Shown here: positions 42,183-48,816 of the stretch, one piece after another
How the letters are laid out: each line of letters begins with the position of its first letter
Numbering within the stretch: position 1 is the first letter of the stretch
Assembly: GCA_947593585.1 (NCBI GenBank)
Contig: CANQDP010000002.1
Location: 1-53,946, forward strand
DNA: 53,946 nt
Direction of reading: 5' to 3'
DNA from: an uncultured Clostridia bacterium
GTDB taxonomy: Bacteria; Bacillota; Clostridia; Christensenellales; UBA1242
Program-made: the position numbers and the translations under genes
Notes under the pieces: model-generated
What the model saw: only the letters and a program-made list of their open reading frames with translations
The model's database searches: none
Told to the model about the DNA's origin: nothing

Positions 42183-42291
42183 ACTTTTAACGAGTTAATG
42201 AAATGCTCGTTAAAAGTCGAGAAATAAACAAGTCTAGGCTTATAATTGCACAACTTGTGAAGCAGTTTAGCAAAGGCGCAGTTTATGACGC
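42183..42291 (-). repeat. tRNA-tail repeat T1 behind tRNA-Ser(GGA)
   Basis: On the tRNA strand it begins GCGTCATAAACTGCGCC directly after the encoded CCA of tRNA-Ser and ends in the perfect inverted repeat ACTTTTAACGAG/CTCGTTAAAAGT (42183-42194, 42206-42217) with an 11-base loop. It shares the middle words TTTGCTA and ATAAGCCTAGACTTGTTT with T2 and T3. Here there is no duplicated tRNA end. Confidence 0.7.
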
Positions 42292-42379
42292 TGGCGCAGA
42301 GGACAGGATTTGAACCTGCGGAGCCTTTCAACTCACACGATTTCCAATCGTGCTCTTTAGACCACTCAGACACCTCTGC
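42292..42379 (-). tRNA. tRNA-Ser, anticodon GGA
   Basis: Acceptor GCAGAGG pairs with CCTCTGC, discriminator G and encoded CCA follow. The anticodon stem CACGA/TCGTG encloses TTGGAAA, anticodon GGA. A long variable arm is present. Confidence 0.95.
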
Positions 42380-42485
42380 ACGCCTATATTCAATAAACCT
42401 CTTTATTATAAATAATTGAGAGTGAATTGTCAAGGCAAATTATAAAGTCTGCCAAAATTAAGTGCGTGAATGCAAGCAGATAGGC

Positions 42486-42510
42486 AGAAAAAAAGAGCGA
42501 AACGCTCTTT
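42486..42510 (-). terminator. Terminator after the sugar nucleotidyltransferase gene
   Basis: AAAGAGCG and CGCTCTTT form a perfect 8-bp stem with a 3-base loop followed by T-run on the minus strand. Confidence 0.75.
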
Positions 42511-43315
42511 AATTATTAAAGGTTTTTGGTGCGAGAGAATAATAATCGTCTGGCGTGCCAATATCGATAAAATTGCCATCAAATTCAAACGAATATGTGC
42601 TCGAATTTTTTGCCACATAGTCGATAAAATGCCCTAAGTTATCCCTCTTCTTAGCATCTTGCTGTGTGGTGAGATAAGTTTCAATTAAATTGAAGTCTGG
42701 GCGATTAAATAAATAAACTGCCAAGCACACATTTGTGGAACTAATCTTTTCAATGCCCGGCTTCTCTTGCAACGCCTTCACTCGTTTGTTTTTGTCAAAT
42801 TCAAGAATGCCAAACCTATCTGCAATGGCAGCTTTTTCGCTTTCAGGATACACTTTTGAAACAAGCACATTGCAATTCTCTTTATACAACAAAGATTTTC
42901 GACCGTAGAAATTCAATAGGCTAGACAATTCAAAGTCAAAGTAGTTATCCCCCGCCAGCACTAGCACCTCTCCTTGATAATCTTGCGGAATGTAATAGTT
43001 TGCCATGCGCAAACTTCCGTTTGCTCCGCGTGCGTTTTCAGGACCGGTTGAGCCATCGCTTAAAATTGTCAACTTGCACTTTGAGCCATAATCGAGGGCG
43101 GCTTGCTCGAATTGGGCAAGATATTTTTCGTTGCTTATGATTATCACCTCGTCAAAATACTCTTGCACATCATTAATTTTATCTAGAATGAAATATAGGA
43201 TTGGTTGAGTTTTCCCATCTATCGTGATTGGGAGCAGAGGCTTTGCAAGCCTTCCGTTTTCAGTAACGCTTCGCAGTCTGTTGGCGTATCCGCCGGCTAA
43301 AATAACAGCTTTCAT
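42509..43315 (-). CDS. Sugar-1-phosphate nucleotidyltransferase-like protein
   Basis: The 268-residue product has the nucleotidyltransferase start VILAGGYANRLRSVTENGRLAKPLLPI, an altered G-x-G-x-x-R...K loop. VLAGDNYFDF near residue 108 holds the metal aspartate, FGILEFDKNKRVKALQEKP near 170 is family-typical, and FIDIGTPDDYYSL closes it. It should activate a sugar phosphate (NDP-sugar synthesis) for the glycans made nearby. No C-terminal acyltransferase domain. AGGAGAAAAT precedes the ATG. Confidence 0.85.
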   Translation of the reverse strand: MKAVILAGGYANRLRSVTENGRLAKPLLPITIDGKTQPILYFILDKINDVQEYFDEVIIISNEKYLAQFEQAALDYGSKCKLTILSDGSTGPENARGANGSLRMANYYIPQDYQGEVLVLAGDNYFDFELSSLLNFYGRKSLLYKENCNVLVSKVYPESEKAAIADRFGILEFDKNKRVKALQEKPGIEKISSTNVCLAVYLFNRPDFNLIETYLTTQQDAKKRDNLGHFIDYVAKNSSTYSFEFDGNFIDIGTPDDYYSLAPKTFNN

Positions 43316-43393
43316 ATTTTCTCCTTTGCTCTATTTTAGCACAAACGAAAAATTTTTGCAACCAAAAGCATCGTGCCAACCACTAAGGTAAAA

Positions 43394-43987
43394 TCAAAAC
43401 ACGAGCAGGATAACAAATGATTTTAAAATGCTTTCAATCACGCAGAAGAAAATAGTGAGCAAAATCAAGGCAAGAAAAAGCCAAATCACACAACTTTCAC
43501 GCGGGTTAAAGCAGGCTGAAAAATAGCAATTAGACGGCAATTCCACCAGATTTAAGATTGTTAAAATTAGCAGAGTGAACACGGCGAGCATGAATAACAG
43601 CAACAATAACAGCAAAATAAGGGCGTTTAACATTCCATAAATCAAGATTATAGAAGTGAAAATCATCACTTGACTATAAACATAATAGAAATAAAATAAA
43701 TAAGCGAGTGGGCACAAAAACTTTTTGCAGCAGCAAAGAAGAATCGCAAAGTAAAACAGCAACAAGTTTAAAATAGAGCCAATCAAGAGGAAAACAAACC
43801 CGCAATCTCCACGCAAGAAGCGGATAAACGCGATGTTGCTAAGGTCGATTGGCAAAACGCTTCCATTCAGTTTTATGGCAGACACCACCGCCAAAATTGC
43901 CGCCAAAATAGAAAAACAAATTAAGCAACAAAATAGCCCCTTCTTTATCCTTATGCATTCGCCCAGATTAGAAAAAAATCGTCCCAT
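43394..43987 (-). CDS. Integral membrane protein, unknown (possibly SpoIIM-like)
   Basis: The 197-residue product has five or six hydrophobic segments and many cysteines in or near them (LFCCLICF, LLCCCKKFLC, SACFNPRESC). The overall shape, a cytoplasmic N-terminus followed by a helix near residue 20 and a cluster of helices, recalls SpoIIM-type proteins, but no diagnostic motif is seen. It lies in tandem behind the Spo0A-C-like gene. A TAGAAT box ends five bases before the ATG and no ribosome binding site is seen. Confidence 0.45.
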   Translation of the reverse strand: MGRFFSNLGECIRIKKGLFCCLICFSILAAILAVVSAIKLNGSVLPIDLSNIAFIRFLRGDCGFVFLLIGSILNLLLFYFAILLCCCKKFLCPLAYLFYFYYVYSQVMIFTSIILIYGMLNALILLLLLLLFMLAVFTLLILTILNLVELPSNCYFSACFNPRESCVIWLFLALILLTIFFCVIESILKSFVILLVF

Positions 43988-44020
43988 ACATAATTCTATG
44001 AAGGGAGGGTGTGATTTATT

Positions 44021-44332
44021 TCATAAAATGTTAGACACTTTATCTTTAATAAACAAAATTTTCTTATAAAACCTGTTGATCGGCGGGCAACTTTTGGTTG
44101 TGTTGCTTCGCTTAAATGCCCCGTCTATGCCCAGCAGAATTGTGGAATATGCGATTGAATATTTTTTCTTCACTTCCTCCACCGCTTCAAAGCAACACTC
44201 TTTGCTATCGTCCTCATGGCTTATCATATATATAATTATTTCAGCCAAATAATTGCTTGCACGATAACTCTCGCAAAAGTCCAATTTTGCGAGCGCCAAT
44301 TTCACTTTTAAGGTCAACAATTCAACAGTCAT
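44021..44332 (-). CDS. Stand-alone Spo0A C-terminal-like DNA-binding domain
   Basis: The 103-residue protein resembles only the effector domain of the sporulation regulator Spo0A. The stretch SNYLAEIIIYMISHED, then FEAVEEVKKKYSIAYSTILLGIDGAFKRS, fits the family order GYxYLxEAI...LYPxIAKKYxxTxSxVERAIRHAI. The receiver domain is missing. It could bind 0A-box-like sites without phosphorylation control, or be a relic. It is predicted leaderless. The match is judged by eye. Confidence 0.4.
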   Translation of the reverse strand: MTVELLTLKVKLALAKLDFCESYRASNYLAEIIIYMISHEDDSKECCFEAVEEVKKKYSIAYSTILLGIDGAFKRSNTTKSCPPINRFYKKILFIKDKVSNIL

Positions 44333-44338
44333 AACTAG

Positions 44339-44367
44339 ATTATACCGCTTGAAAAATTCAAAATCAA
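44339..44367 (-). promoter_or_regulatory. Promoter for the leaderless Spo0A-C-like gene
   Basis: On the minus strand TTGATT (44367-44362), 17 bases, TATAAT (44344-44339), then six bases and ATG at 44332. Confidence 0.65.
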
Positions 44368-44434
44368 GCAATTTTGTACAAAATTAAAAACTTTTTTACA
44401 AAATGTTTCGCCTGCATTTCTAAATGCTAAATGC

Positions 44435-44463
44435 TTGACAATTCGTTGAAATGCTTGTATAAT
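44435..44463 (+). promoter_or_regulatory. Promoter of tRNA-Leu(AAG)
   Basis: TTGACA at 44435-44440, 17 bases, TATAAT at 44458-44463: perfect consensus. Confidence 0.8.
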
Positions 44464-44490
44464 AGGCGTGTTTCCAAAATAAGATTACGA

Positions 44491-44577
44491 GCGGCTATGG
44501 CGGAATTGGCAGACGCGCAGGACTAAGGATCCTGTGGTAGCGATATCGTGCAGGTTCAAGTCCTGTTAGCCGCACCA
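44491..44577 (+). tRNA. tRNA-Leu, anticodon AAG
   Basis: Acceptor GCGGCTA pairs with TAGCCGC and ends with encoded ACCA. The stem CAGGA/TCCTG encloses CTAAGGA, anticodon AAG. Class II with long variable arm. The last 16 bases recur at 45139-45154. Confidence 0.95.
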
Positions 44578-44580
44578 TAC

Positions 44581-45020
44581 ACACTGAACAAAATGTCTTA
44601 TAAGGAGAGATTATGAAGTACATTAAAATCGATAAAGATGCCATTTATGAAATTTTAAGAGAACATTTTATTGAGAATTGTAAACAATATTTTGACGAAC
44701 AAGATATTTTTGACAAAATTCAGCATTTTTATCTTGATGAAAAAGGCAATTTTATTTGTGTTGAAGCGGATGAAAATGTAAAAATTGACAACATAAAAGA
44801 ACTATCAAATAAACTACCTATTACAACTAAGAGCGTTTTCAATTCAAATAAGAAATACAAAAAAATTACAAAGAAAGAAATTCAATAATTACAGAGAATT
44901 ATTATAGCAAAATCAAATTTGATTTATTTTGATTTTCTAGCAAGAAAAAATCAAAAATCAAAACTATCGCAAAATCAAAATAAAAAAATCAAAAAAAGAC
45001 TTTGTGTTCAGTTGATACAT
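44581..45020 (+). mobile_element. Repeat-flanked cassette C2 behind tRNA-Leu(AAG)
   Basis: The left end ACTGAACAAAATGTCTTA (44583-44600) is the imperfect inverse of the right end at 44996-45014 (15 of 19 positions). The A/T-rich block 44907-45020 is nearly identical to that of cassette C1. The gene between the ends differs from that in C1. Cassette and following segment are bracketed by the 16-base tRNA-Leu tail at 44562-44577 and 45139-45154. Confidence 0.5.
44613..44888 (+). CDS. Small cargo protein of cassette C2, function unknown
   Basis: Not recognised. The 91-residue product begins with a helical part (IYEILREHFIENCKQYFDEQ), then a strand pair (HFYLDEKGNFICVEADENV) and a basic lysine-rich tail. 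AAGGAGAGATT precedes the ATG. It lies 35 bases behind tRNA-Leu and is probably co-transcribed with it. It takes the place that an unrelated 78-residue gene occupies in C1. Confidence 0.6.
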   Translation: MKYIKIDKDAIYEILREHFIENCKQYFDEQDIFDKIQHFYLDEKGNFICVEADENVKIDNIKELSNKLPITTKSVFNSNKKYKKITKKEIQ

Positions 45021-45154
45021 TAGTTCAAGTTTCGTCAGGACTTGAACCCCGGTTCAACCCTTGTCGGGCGGGCCGCACTGGCGTGCTCCCCTCGCCACGC
45101 TAAAATATGCCAAAGGGCATATTTCTTAACGCTGCTCGCCTGTTAGCCGCACCA
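45021..45154 (+). repeat. Scrambled tRNA-Leu fragments and hairpins
   Basis: No gene is seen. CAGGACTTGAAC at 45036-45047 is an inverted copy of the tRNA-Leu T-arm (GTTCAAGTCCTG), next to GTTCAAGT in the direct sense, so the two can pair. AAATATGCC/GGCATATTT (45103-45111, 45116-45124) is a perfect 9-bp hairpin. CCTGTTAGCCGCACCA (45139-45154) is a direct copy of the tRNA-Leu 3' end. Confidence 0.65.
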
Positions 45155-45259
45155 GCGTCACGAACGGCTCCTTTGCTAGTTTGCAAAGTGTTGCAAACAT
45201 AAGCCTAGGTTTGTCCGTTCCGCTACTTTTAACGAGCACTTCGTTAACTCGTTAAAAGT
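45155..45259 (+). repeat. tRNA-tail repeat T3 behind the duplicated tRNA-Leu end
   Basis: It begins GCGTCACGAACGGCTCCTTT right after the duplicated CCA end and closes with ACTTTTAACGAG (45225-45236) and CTCGTTAAAAGT (45248-45259), a perfect 12-bp stem with an 11-base loop. An internal GTTTGCAA/TTGCAAAC pair lies at about 45178-45197. Confidence 0.7.
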
Positions 45260-45290
45260 ATTTGCAAAAACTGCGTTTTTGTCGTTGTTG

Positions 45291-45430
45291 CACTGAACAA
45301 AATGTCTTATTGGGATGTCTTAATGTGTTTTACAATAAAATTTATTAACGGTCAAGACTAGGCAAAAATCAAAAATCAAAACTTTCGCAAAATCAAAATT
45401 AAGAAATCAATAAAAGACTTTGTGTCCAAA
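45291..45430 (+). repeat. Empty cassette C3
   Basis: It has the same left end CACTGAACAAAATGTCTTA (45291-45309), a shortened A/T-rich block and a right end AAAGACTTTGTGTCC, but no gene between them; about 140 bases in all. Confidence 0.6.
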
Positions 45431-45431
45431 T

Positions 45432-45456
45432 AAAAAAGAACTAAGCGTTCTTTTTT
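45432..45456. terminator. Terminator for the 72-residue gene
   Basis: AAAAAAGAAC and GTTCTTTTTT form a perfect 10-bp stem with a 5-base loop that holds the stop codon of the minus-strand gene. Confidence 0.75.
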
Positions 45457-45659
45457 GGTTTTTCCTTTTTGAGTTTTGATTTATCTTCATCTTTCTTAGT
45501 TTGAGTTTTTGCTTTAAAATTTTCTTCTATCGATTTGCTTATTTCTTTTTCTTTTTGAGTGTAATCACCAAATTGTGCCTCATATTCACAAAATAAATCA
45601 AACACTCTATTTATTGCTCGTTTTAATTTTTCACGTAGAATTTTTTCTTTGTTTTCCAT
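45441..45659 (-). CDS. Hypothetical charged coiled-coil protein, 72 residues
   Basis: Not recognised. The first 50 residues are helical with heptad features (ILREKLKRAINRVFDLFCEY), and the tail is an extremely basic and acidic lysine/glutamate stretch (KKDEDKSKLKKEKPKKNA). It starts one base behind the upstream gene on the same strand, behind GAGGATTAAT, so the two form an operon. Confidence 0.55.
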   Translation of the reverse strand: MENKEKILREKLKRAINRVFDLFCEYEAQFGDYTQKEKEISKSIEENFKAKTQTKKDEDKSKLKKEKPKKNA

Positions 45660-45660
45660 A

Positions 45661-46344
45661 TTAATCCTCTGTGTTTAGATTTCCACTATTTAGTCTTTCC
45701 AAAAATTCTTGCCAATTATCAAAAATCTTTTGAATTTTATTAATAGGCGAAAGATCAATATTTTCTTTTTCTCCGCTTGCTTTTTGAACTGATTTTATTT
45801 GCTTATTAATAAAGTTTAGTGTGTCCTTATATTGTGTAGGGTTTAATTGCATCAATTTTTCTTCATTTGCAGTGTCAATTTGCAAAATGGATTGACGCCT
45901 TAGTTCTGCTATCACACCACGCCTAAAAATTGGGTCAGAGTAATAAGAAGGTTTTAAATCTTCAAGTTTTAATTCACCTTTTGCAAATTTTAAAAAATCC
46001 ACACCTGATTGTTCTGGGTCTTTTGAAACTCTGCCCAAAATGTCCAAATACGCATGAGAATTTGCGTAAGGTGCTCGTGGGTCTTCTAAGGTAACCAATC
46101 CGTCAAAACGATTTTGAATTATGATTTTTTCTCCAAATGTTTTGGTTTGCCCATAAATTGAGGTTACAGTGTTGCCTAAAATGTAACCAAATCCTTTAAA
46201 TGCAACCTCACCTTTTGTTGCGATTTGAGAAATTATTTTATTTTTAGAATTCTTAACAAAATATTCTGTTTTGCCATTTTTTACAACTTTATTGAATGTA
46301 GAGCCGTCGACCAAAGTTGCCGAGTAATTCAACGATTTATCCAT
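45661..46344 (-). CDS. Hypothetical protein, 227 residues, bracketed by cassette repeats
   Basis: Not recognised. The N-terminal third is beta-rich (TLVDGSTFNKVVKNGKTEYF, then GYILGNTVTSIYGQTKTFGEK), the rest mixed and helical. No signal peptide or membrane segment. The start at 46344 follows GGAGGAAGTT; a TTGACA-17-TATCAT promoter (46389-46361, minus strand) covers the longer frame. The two-gene operon is flanked by C3 on one side and a fragment of the same repeat (46487-46525) on the other, so it may have been carried in. Confidence 0.5.
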   Translation of the reverse strand: MDKSLNYSATLVDGSTFNKVVKNGKTEYFVKNSKNKIISQIATKGEVAFKGFGYILGNTVTSIYGQTKTFGEKIIIQNRFDGLVTLEDPRAPYANSHAYLDILGRVSKDPEQSGVDFLKFAKGELKLEDLKPSYYSDPIFRRGVIAELRRQSILQIDTANEEKLMQLNPTQYKDTLNFINKQIKSVQKASGEKENIDLSPINKIQKIFDNWQEFLERLNSGNLNTED

Positions 46345-46360
46345 AACTTCCTCCATTTTT

Positions 46361-46389
46361 ATGATAACAAAAATATAAGAGTATGTCAA
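46361..46389 (-). promoter_or_regulatory. Promoter of the 227/72-residue operon
   Basis: On the minus strand TTGACA (46389-46384), 17 bases, TATCAT (46366-46361). Confidence 0.65.
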
Positions 46390-46486
46390 CAGAAATGCTG
46401 ATACTTTGTTTTTCTATTGCTTATTTAGAAATAGGGTTTTTATAGAATTTAAAGCAAAGAAATAAAAAATGAATGCAATTTTAAAT

Positions 46487-46525
46487 TGCAAAATCTAAAT
46501 TGAGAAATCAAAAAATGATTATGTT
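46487..46525 (+). repeat. Decayed fragment of the cassette A/T-rich block (C4)
   Basis: TGCAAAATCTAAATTGAGAA and what follows align with the GCAAAATCAAAATTAAGAAATC segment of C1-C3 with several changes. TGCAATTTTAAATTGCA just before it is a palindrome. Confidence 0.4.
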
Positions 46526-46596
46526 GTTTAAGACGCATATGAACAGATTATATTGCGTTTTTTGCTAACAAAATGAAATGTTTTGGCGTTCCTTTT

Positions 46597-46626
46597 TTGA
46601 CAACAAATTAATATATCTCATAATAT
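46597..46626 (+). promoter_or_regulatory. Promoter of the collagen-like gene
   Basis: TTGACA at 46597-46602, 18 bases, TAATAT at 46621-46626, before GAGG and the ATG at 46644. Confidence 0.6.
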
Positions 46627-46643
46627 TATTATAGAGGCTAAAT

Positions 46644-47954
46644 ATGTTTAAAAAAAGAAATTGTTGCATTAAACCGCAAAGACCGTGTGTGAATTTTTGT
46701 GGCACAAATCCTAATTTGCCTAGGGTCATTTTCCCTTCGTCTGCCGTGCTCGTTCCCGGCCCTACCGGTCCGTCTGGCTGCGCCGATAGTTTGAAAATTT
46801 CATCCGTCAGTTTATCTGACAATCCGAACGAATTTGCCGTGATTGACAAGACCGGCTCGCCAAATCATGAGCTTGAAATAATCATTCCTCGCGGAGAGCG
46901 TGGCGAGAAAGGTGATGTGGGCGAAAAAGGCGATAAGGGCGATAAGGGCGAGAAAGGCGACATTGGTGAAACCGGGCCTATTGGTGAGGCTGAGAAAATT
47001 GCGATTGTGGCTGTTGAAGCTGTGGACGAAGCTGCTCCCGCCGAAGTGGATGACGACTACGCCAATCTAACCCACAATCTCACTTTTAAAATTCCGCGCG
47101 GACCATCTGGGCTTAAAGGCGACAAAGGAGATAAGGGCGACCCTGGCGAAAGGGGCGAGGCAGGGCCAACGGGTGAAAATGGACCTAGAGGGAACAGCAT
47201 GGTGTATGGGCATTTCACCACAACCTACTATCCGAACACCGCCACTTATGTGGACATAAACAAAACCAACTTCCCATATAACGAAAACGATTTGTCGGTT
47301 GGTGATGTGGTTATCACGCACAACGCTGTGATAGGAAGCGTGCTGCAAGTGGATAGAGACAACAACAGAATTATGCTTCGTCCTATGGCAGAAATCAAGG
47401 GCGAAAAAGGAGATAAAGGCGACACCGGACCAACCGGCCCCGAACTGATTAAAACATCACTTGTTTTGGGTTATAATAATGACCCGTTCGGCTTCCCTGC
47501 TGAAGGCATGGTGATAAAGTCGGGCGAGCGCATACCTTTCGTGCGGGTGGAAACAAACTTGGGAGAATTGGTAAGCCTTAATCCTGATTATTCAATTCAG
47601 TTTGCAGAAACGGGTGTTTATTCCGTCAACTTTATCACAAACGCTTATGTTAAACTGGCTGGCGACACATATAATCCTCAAACAGATTTTGTTGTGGTTG
47701 GGTTTCGAGAAGAAAACACAGATAATATATTCGCCGCTGCCAACTGCTGGACGGCAAATGAATGTGCAACAACAATGAGTGGGCAAGGTGTTTTCGTTGT
47801 GGACGACATAAGCAAAAAATATGAACTTGTGAATTTGCAAAAGCGAGAAATATATGTTAATGCGGTGGATATAACCAAGACTATAACCAATTCATATTTT
47901 GCAAGCGTGCTCGCTAGTTTGGTTTTTCATAAATTAACAGAAAAAACGGATTAA
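46644..47954 (+). CDS. Collagen-like (Gly-X-Y) surface protein
   Basis: The 436-residue product has a cysteine-containing N-terminus (KKRNCCIKPQRPC), a short GPTGPSG, then three collagen stretches with Gly-X-Y repeats. One is rich in GEKGDKGDKG (about residues 84-115), one has GLKGDKGDKGDPGERGEAGP (about 153-180), and a third is GEKGDKGDTGPTGP near 252. The C-terminal about 170 residues form a beta-rich domain (ETGVYSVNFITNAYVKLAG) like the trimeric heads of BclA-type exosporium proteins. No sortase motif or clear signal peptide is seen. In a spore former it could belong to the spore surface. Confidence 0.8.
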   Translation: MFKKRNCCIKPQRPCVNFCGTNPNLPRVIFPSSAVLVPGPTGPSGCADSLKISSVSLSDNPNEFAVIDKTGSPNHELEIIIPRGERGEKGDVGEKGDKGDKGEKGDIGETGPIGEAEKIAIVAVEAVDEAAPAEVDDDYANLTHNLTFKIPRGPSGLKGDKGDKGDPGERGEAGPTGENGPRGNSMVYGHFTTTYYPNTATYVDINKTNFPYNENDLSVGDVVITHNAVIGSVLQVDRDNNRIMLRPMAEIKGEKGDKGDTGPTGPELIKTSLVLGYNNDPFGFPAEGMVIKSGERIPFVRVETNLGELVSLNPDYSIQFAETGVYSVNFITNAYVKLAGDTYNPQTDFVVVGFREENTDNIFAAANCWTANECATTMSGQGVFVVDDISKKYELVNLQKREIYVNAVDITKTITNSYFASVLASLVFHKLTEKTD

Positions 47955-48373
47955 TTTAAAATTTTTGCAAAAATTATTCAAAAATTCAATAAAAACCCAA
48001 ATATTTTTTGAAAAATTGAAAAATTTTAAATAAAAAATAAAAAGTTATTATAAATTGGCCACTAAATGATTTATTAAATATTTTTTAATTAATAAAAAAA
48101 TAATTAAAGGCCGCCAGTTATTTAAATAATAATTAAAAATTAATAAAATAATCATAAAAATGATTAAAAATTATGAAAAAATAAAAAAAGAATTGCAGTT
48201 CCGTCCTTTCGACTATATCTTGACAAATTCAAGACCAAAGCAATTCTATTAATAGAATAGCACAAAAAATTAATTTGTCAATAGTTTTTTTGATTTTTTT
48301 GAAAAATTTAAAAAAGTTGGCACTAAAATTGCGTTGAGCAAAAGCAAGAATTATAAAATGTTTTGGCAATGCC
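47955..48373. other. AT-rich gap with palindromes
   Basis: No gene is seen. Most of it is A/T only. GAATTGC (48190-48196) and GCAATTC (48240-48246) form an inverted repeat, and ATTCTATTAATAGAAT (48243-48258) is a perfect palindrome next to it. The G/C-containing island between (GTTCCGTCCTTTCGAC) stands out from its surroundings and could be a small structured element. Confidence 0.4.
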
Positions 48374-48402
48374 TTTACAATTTTTTTCTTTTATTGTATA
48401 AT
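48374..48402 (+). promoter_or_regulatory. Promoter of tRNA-Ser(CGA)
   Basis: TTTACA at 48374-48379, 17 bases, TATAAT at 48397-48402. Confidence 0.7.
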
Positions 48403-48442
48403 AATGCTGTTGCCTCAAACAATCCTATTTGGAGAATTTTAT

Positions 48443-48530
48443 GGAGAGTTGTCAGAGAGGTCGATTGTGCCGCTCTCGAAAAGCGGTAAGGTGAAAGCCT
48501 TCGGCGGTTCGAATCCGCCACTCTCCGCCA
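48443..48530 (+). tRNA. tRNA-Ser, anticodon CGA
   Basis: Acceptor GGAGAGT pairs with ACTCTCC, then discriminator G and encoded CCA. The stem CCGCT/AGCGG encloses CTCGAAA, anticodon CGA. A long variable arm is present. The T-arm and tail recur at 48671-48691 with one change. Confidence 0.94.
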
Positions 48531-48608
48531 AAACTTAAGAACGGGCTTATCTAGTGGGCGTATTGCGTGCAAAGCACGCTCGCAATGAATTGCGCCGAAC
48601 CGCGCGTA

Positions 48609-48691
48609 CTCGGGACCCCGTCAACTGCGTTGCCACCCGAGAATTGACGCAAACTAATGTTTGCTTAATGCGAATCCGCCACTATCCGCCA
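48609..48691 (+). repeat. Repeat I2 ending in a duplicated tRNA-Ser 3' end
   Basis: CTCGGGACCCCGTC, CCACCCGAGAATTGACG and TTAATGCGAATCC are shared with I1 behind tRNA-Arg. The repeat runs into 48671-48691, a copy of the tRNA-Ser tail (48510-48530) with one base changed in 21. So the same repeat is followed by Arg tail in one place and Ser tail in the other. Confidence 0.7.
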
Positions 48692-48816
48692 ATTAATTTA
48701 ATAAAATAAGGAGTAGTTAATTCATCGAATTATACGCTCCTATTTGCTGTCGATATAGTTATTTTATCATTTTTTTTGATTAAAAGTCAAGTTTGAATTT
48801 TTAAGTTTTTTCACTT

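Noticed and set aside
42130..42433. N-terminal extension of the 138-residue protein through tRNA-Ser(GGA)
   Set aside because: The extension translates the tRNA and repeat T1; a good ribosome binding site marks the start at 42127.
48375..48572. Open frame on the minus strand across tRNA-Ser(CGA)
   Set aside because: It is the antisense of a tRNA gene; such frames are common artefacts and it has no ribosome binding site.
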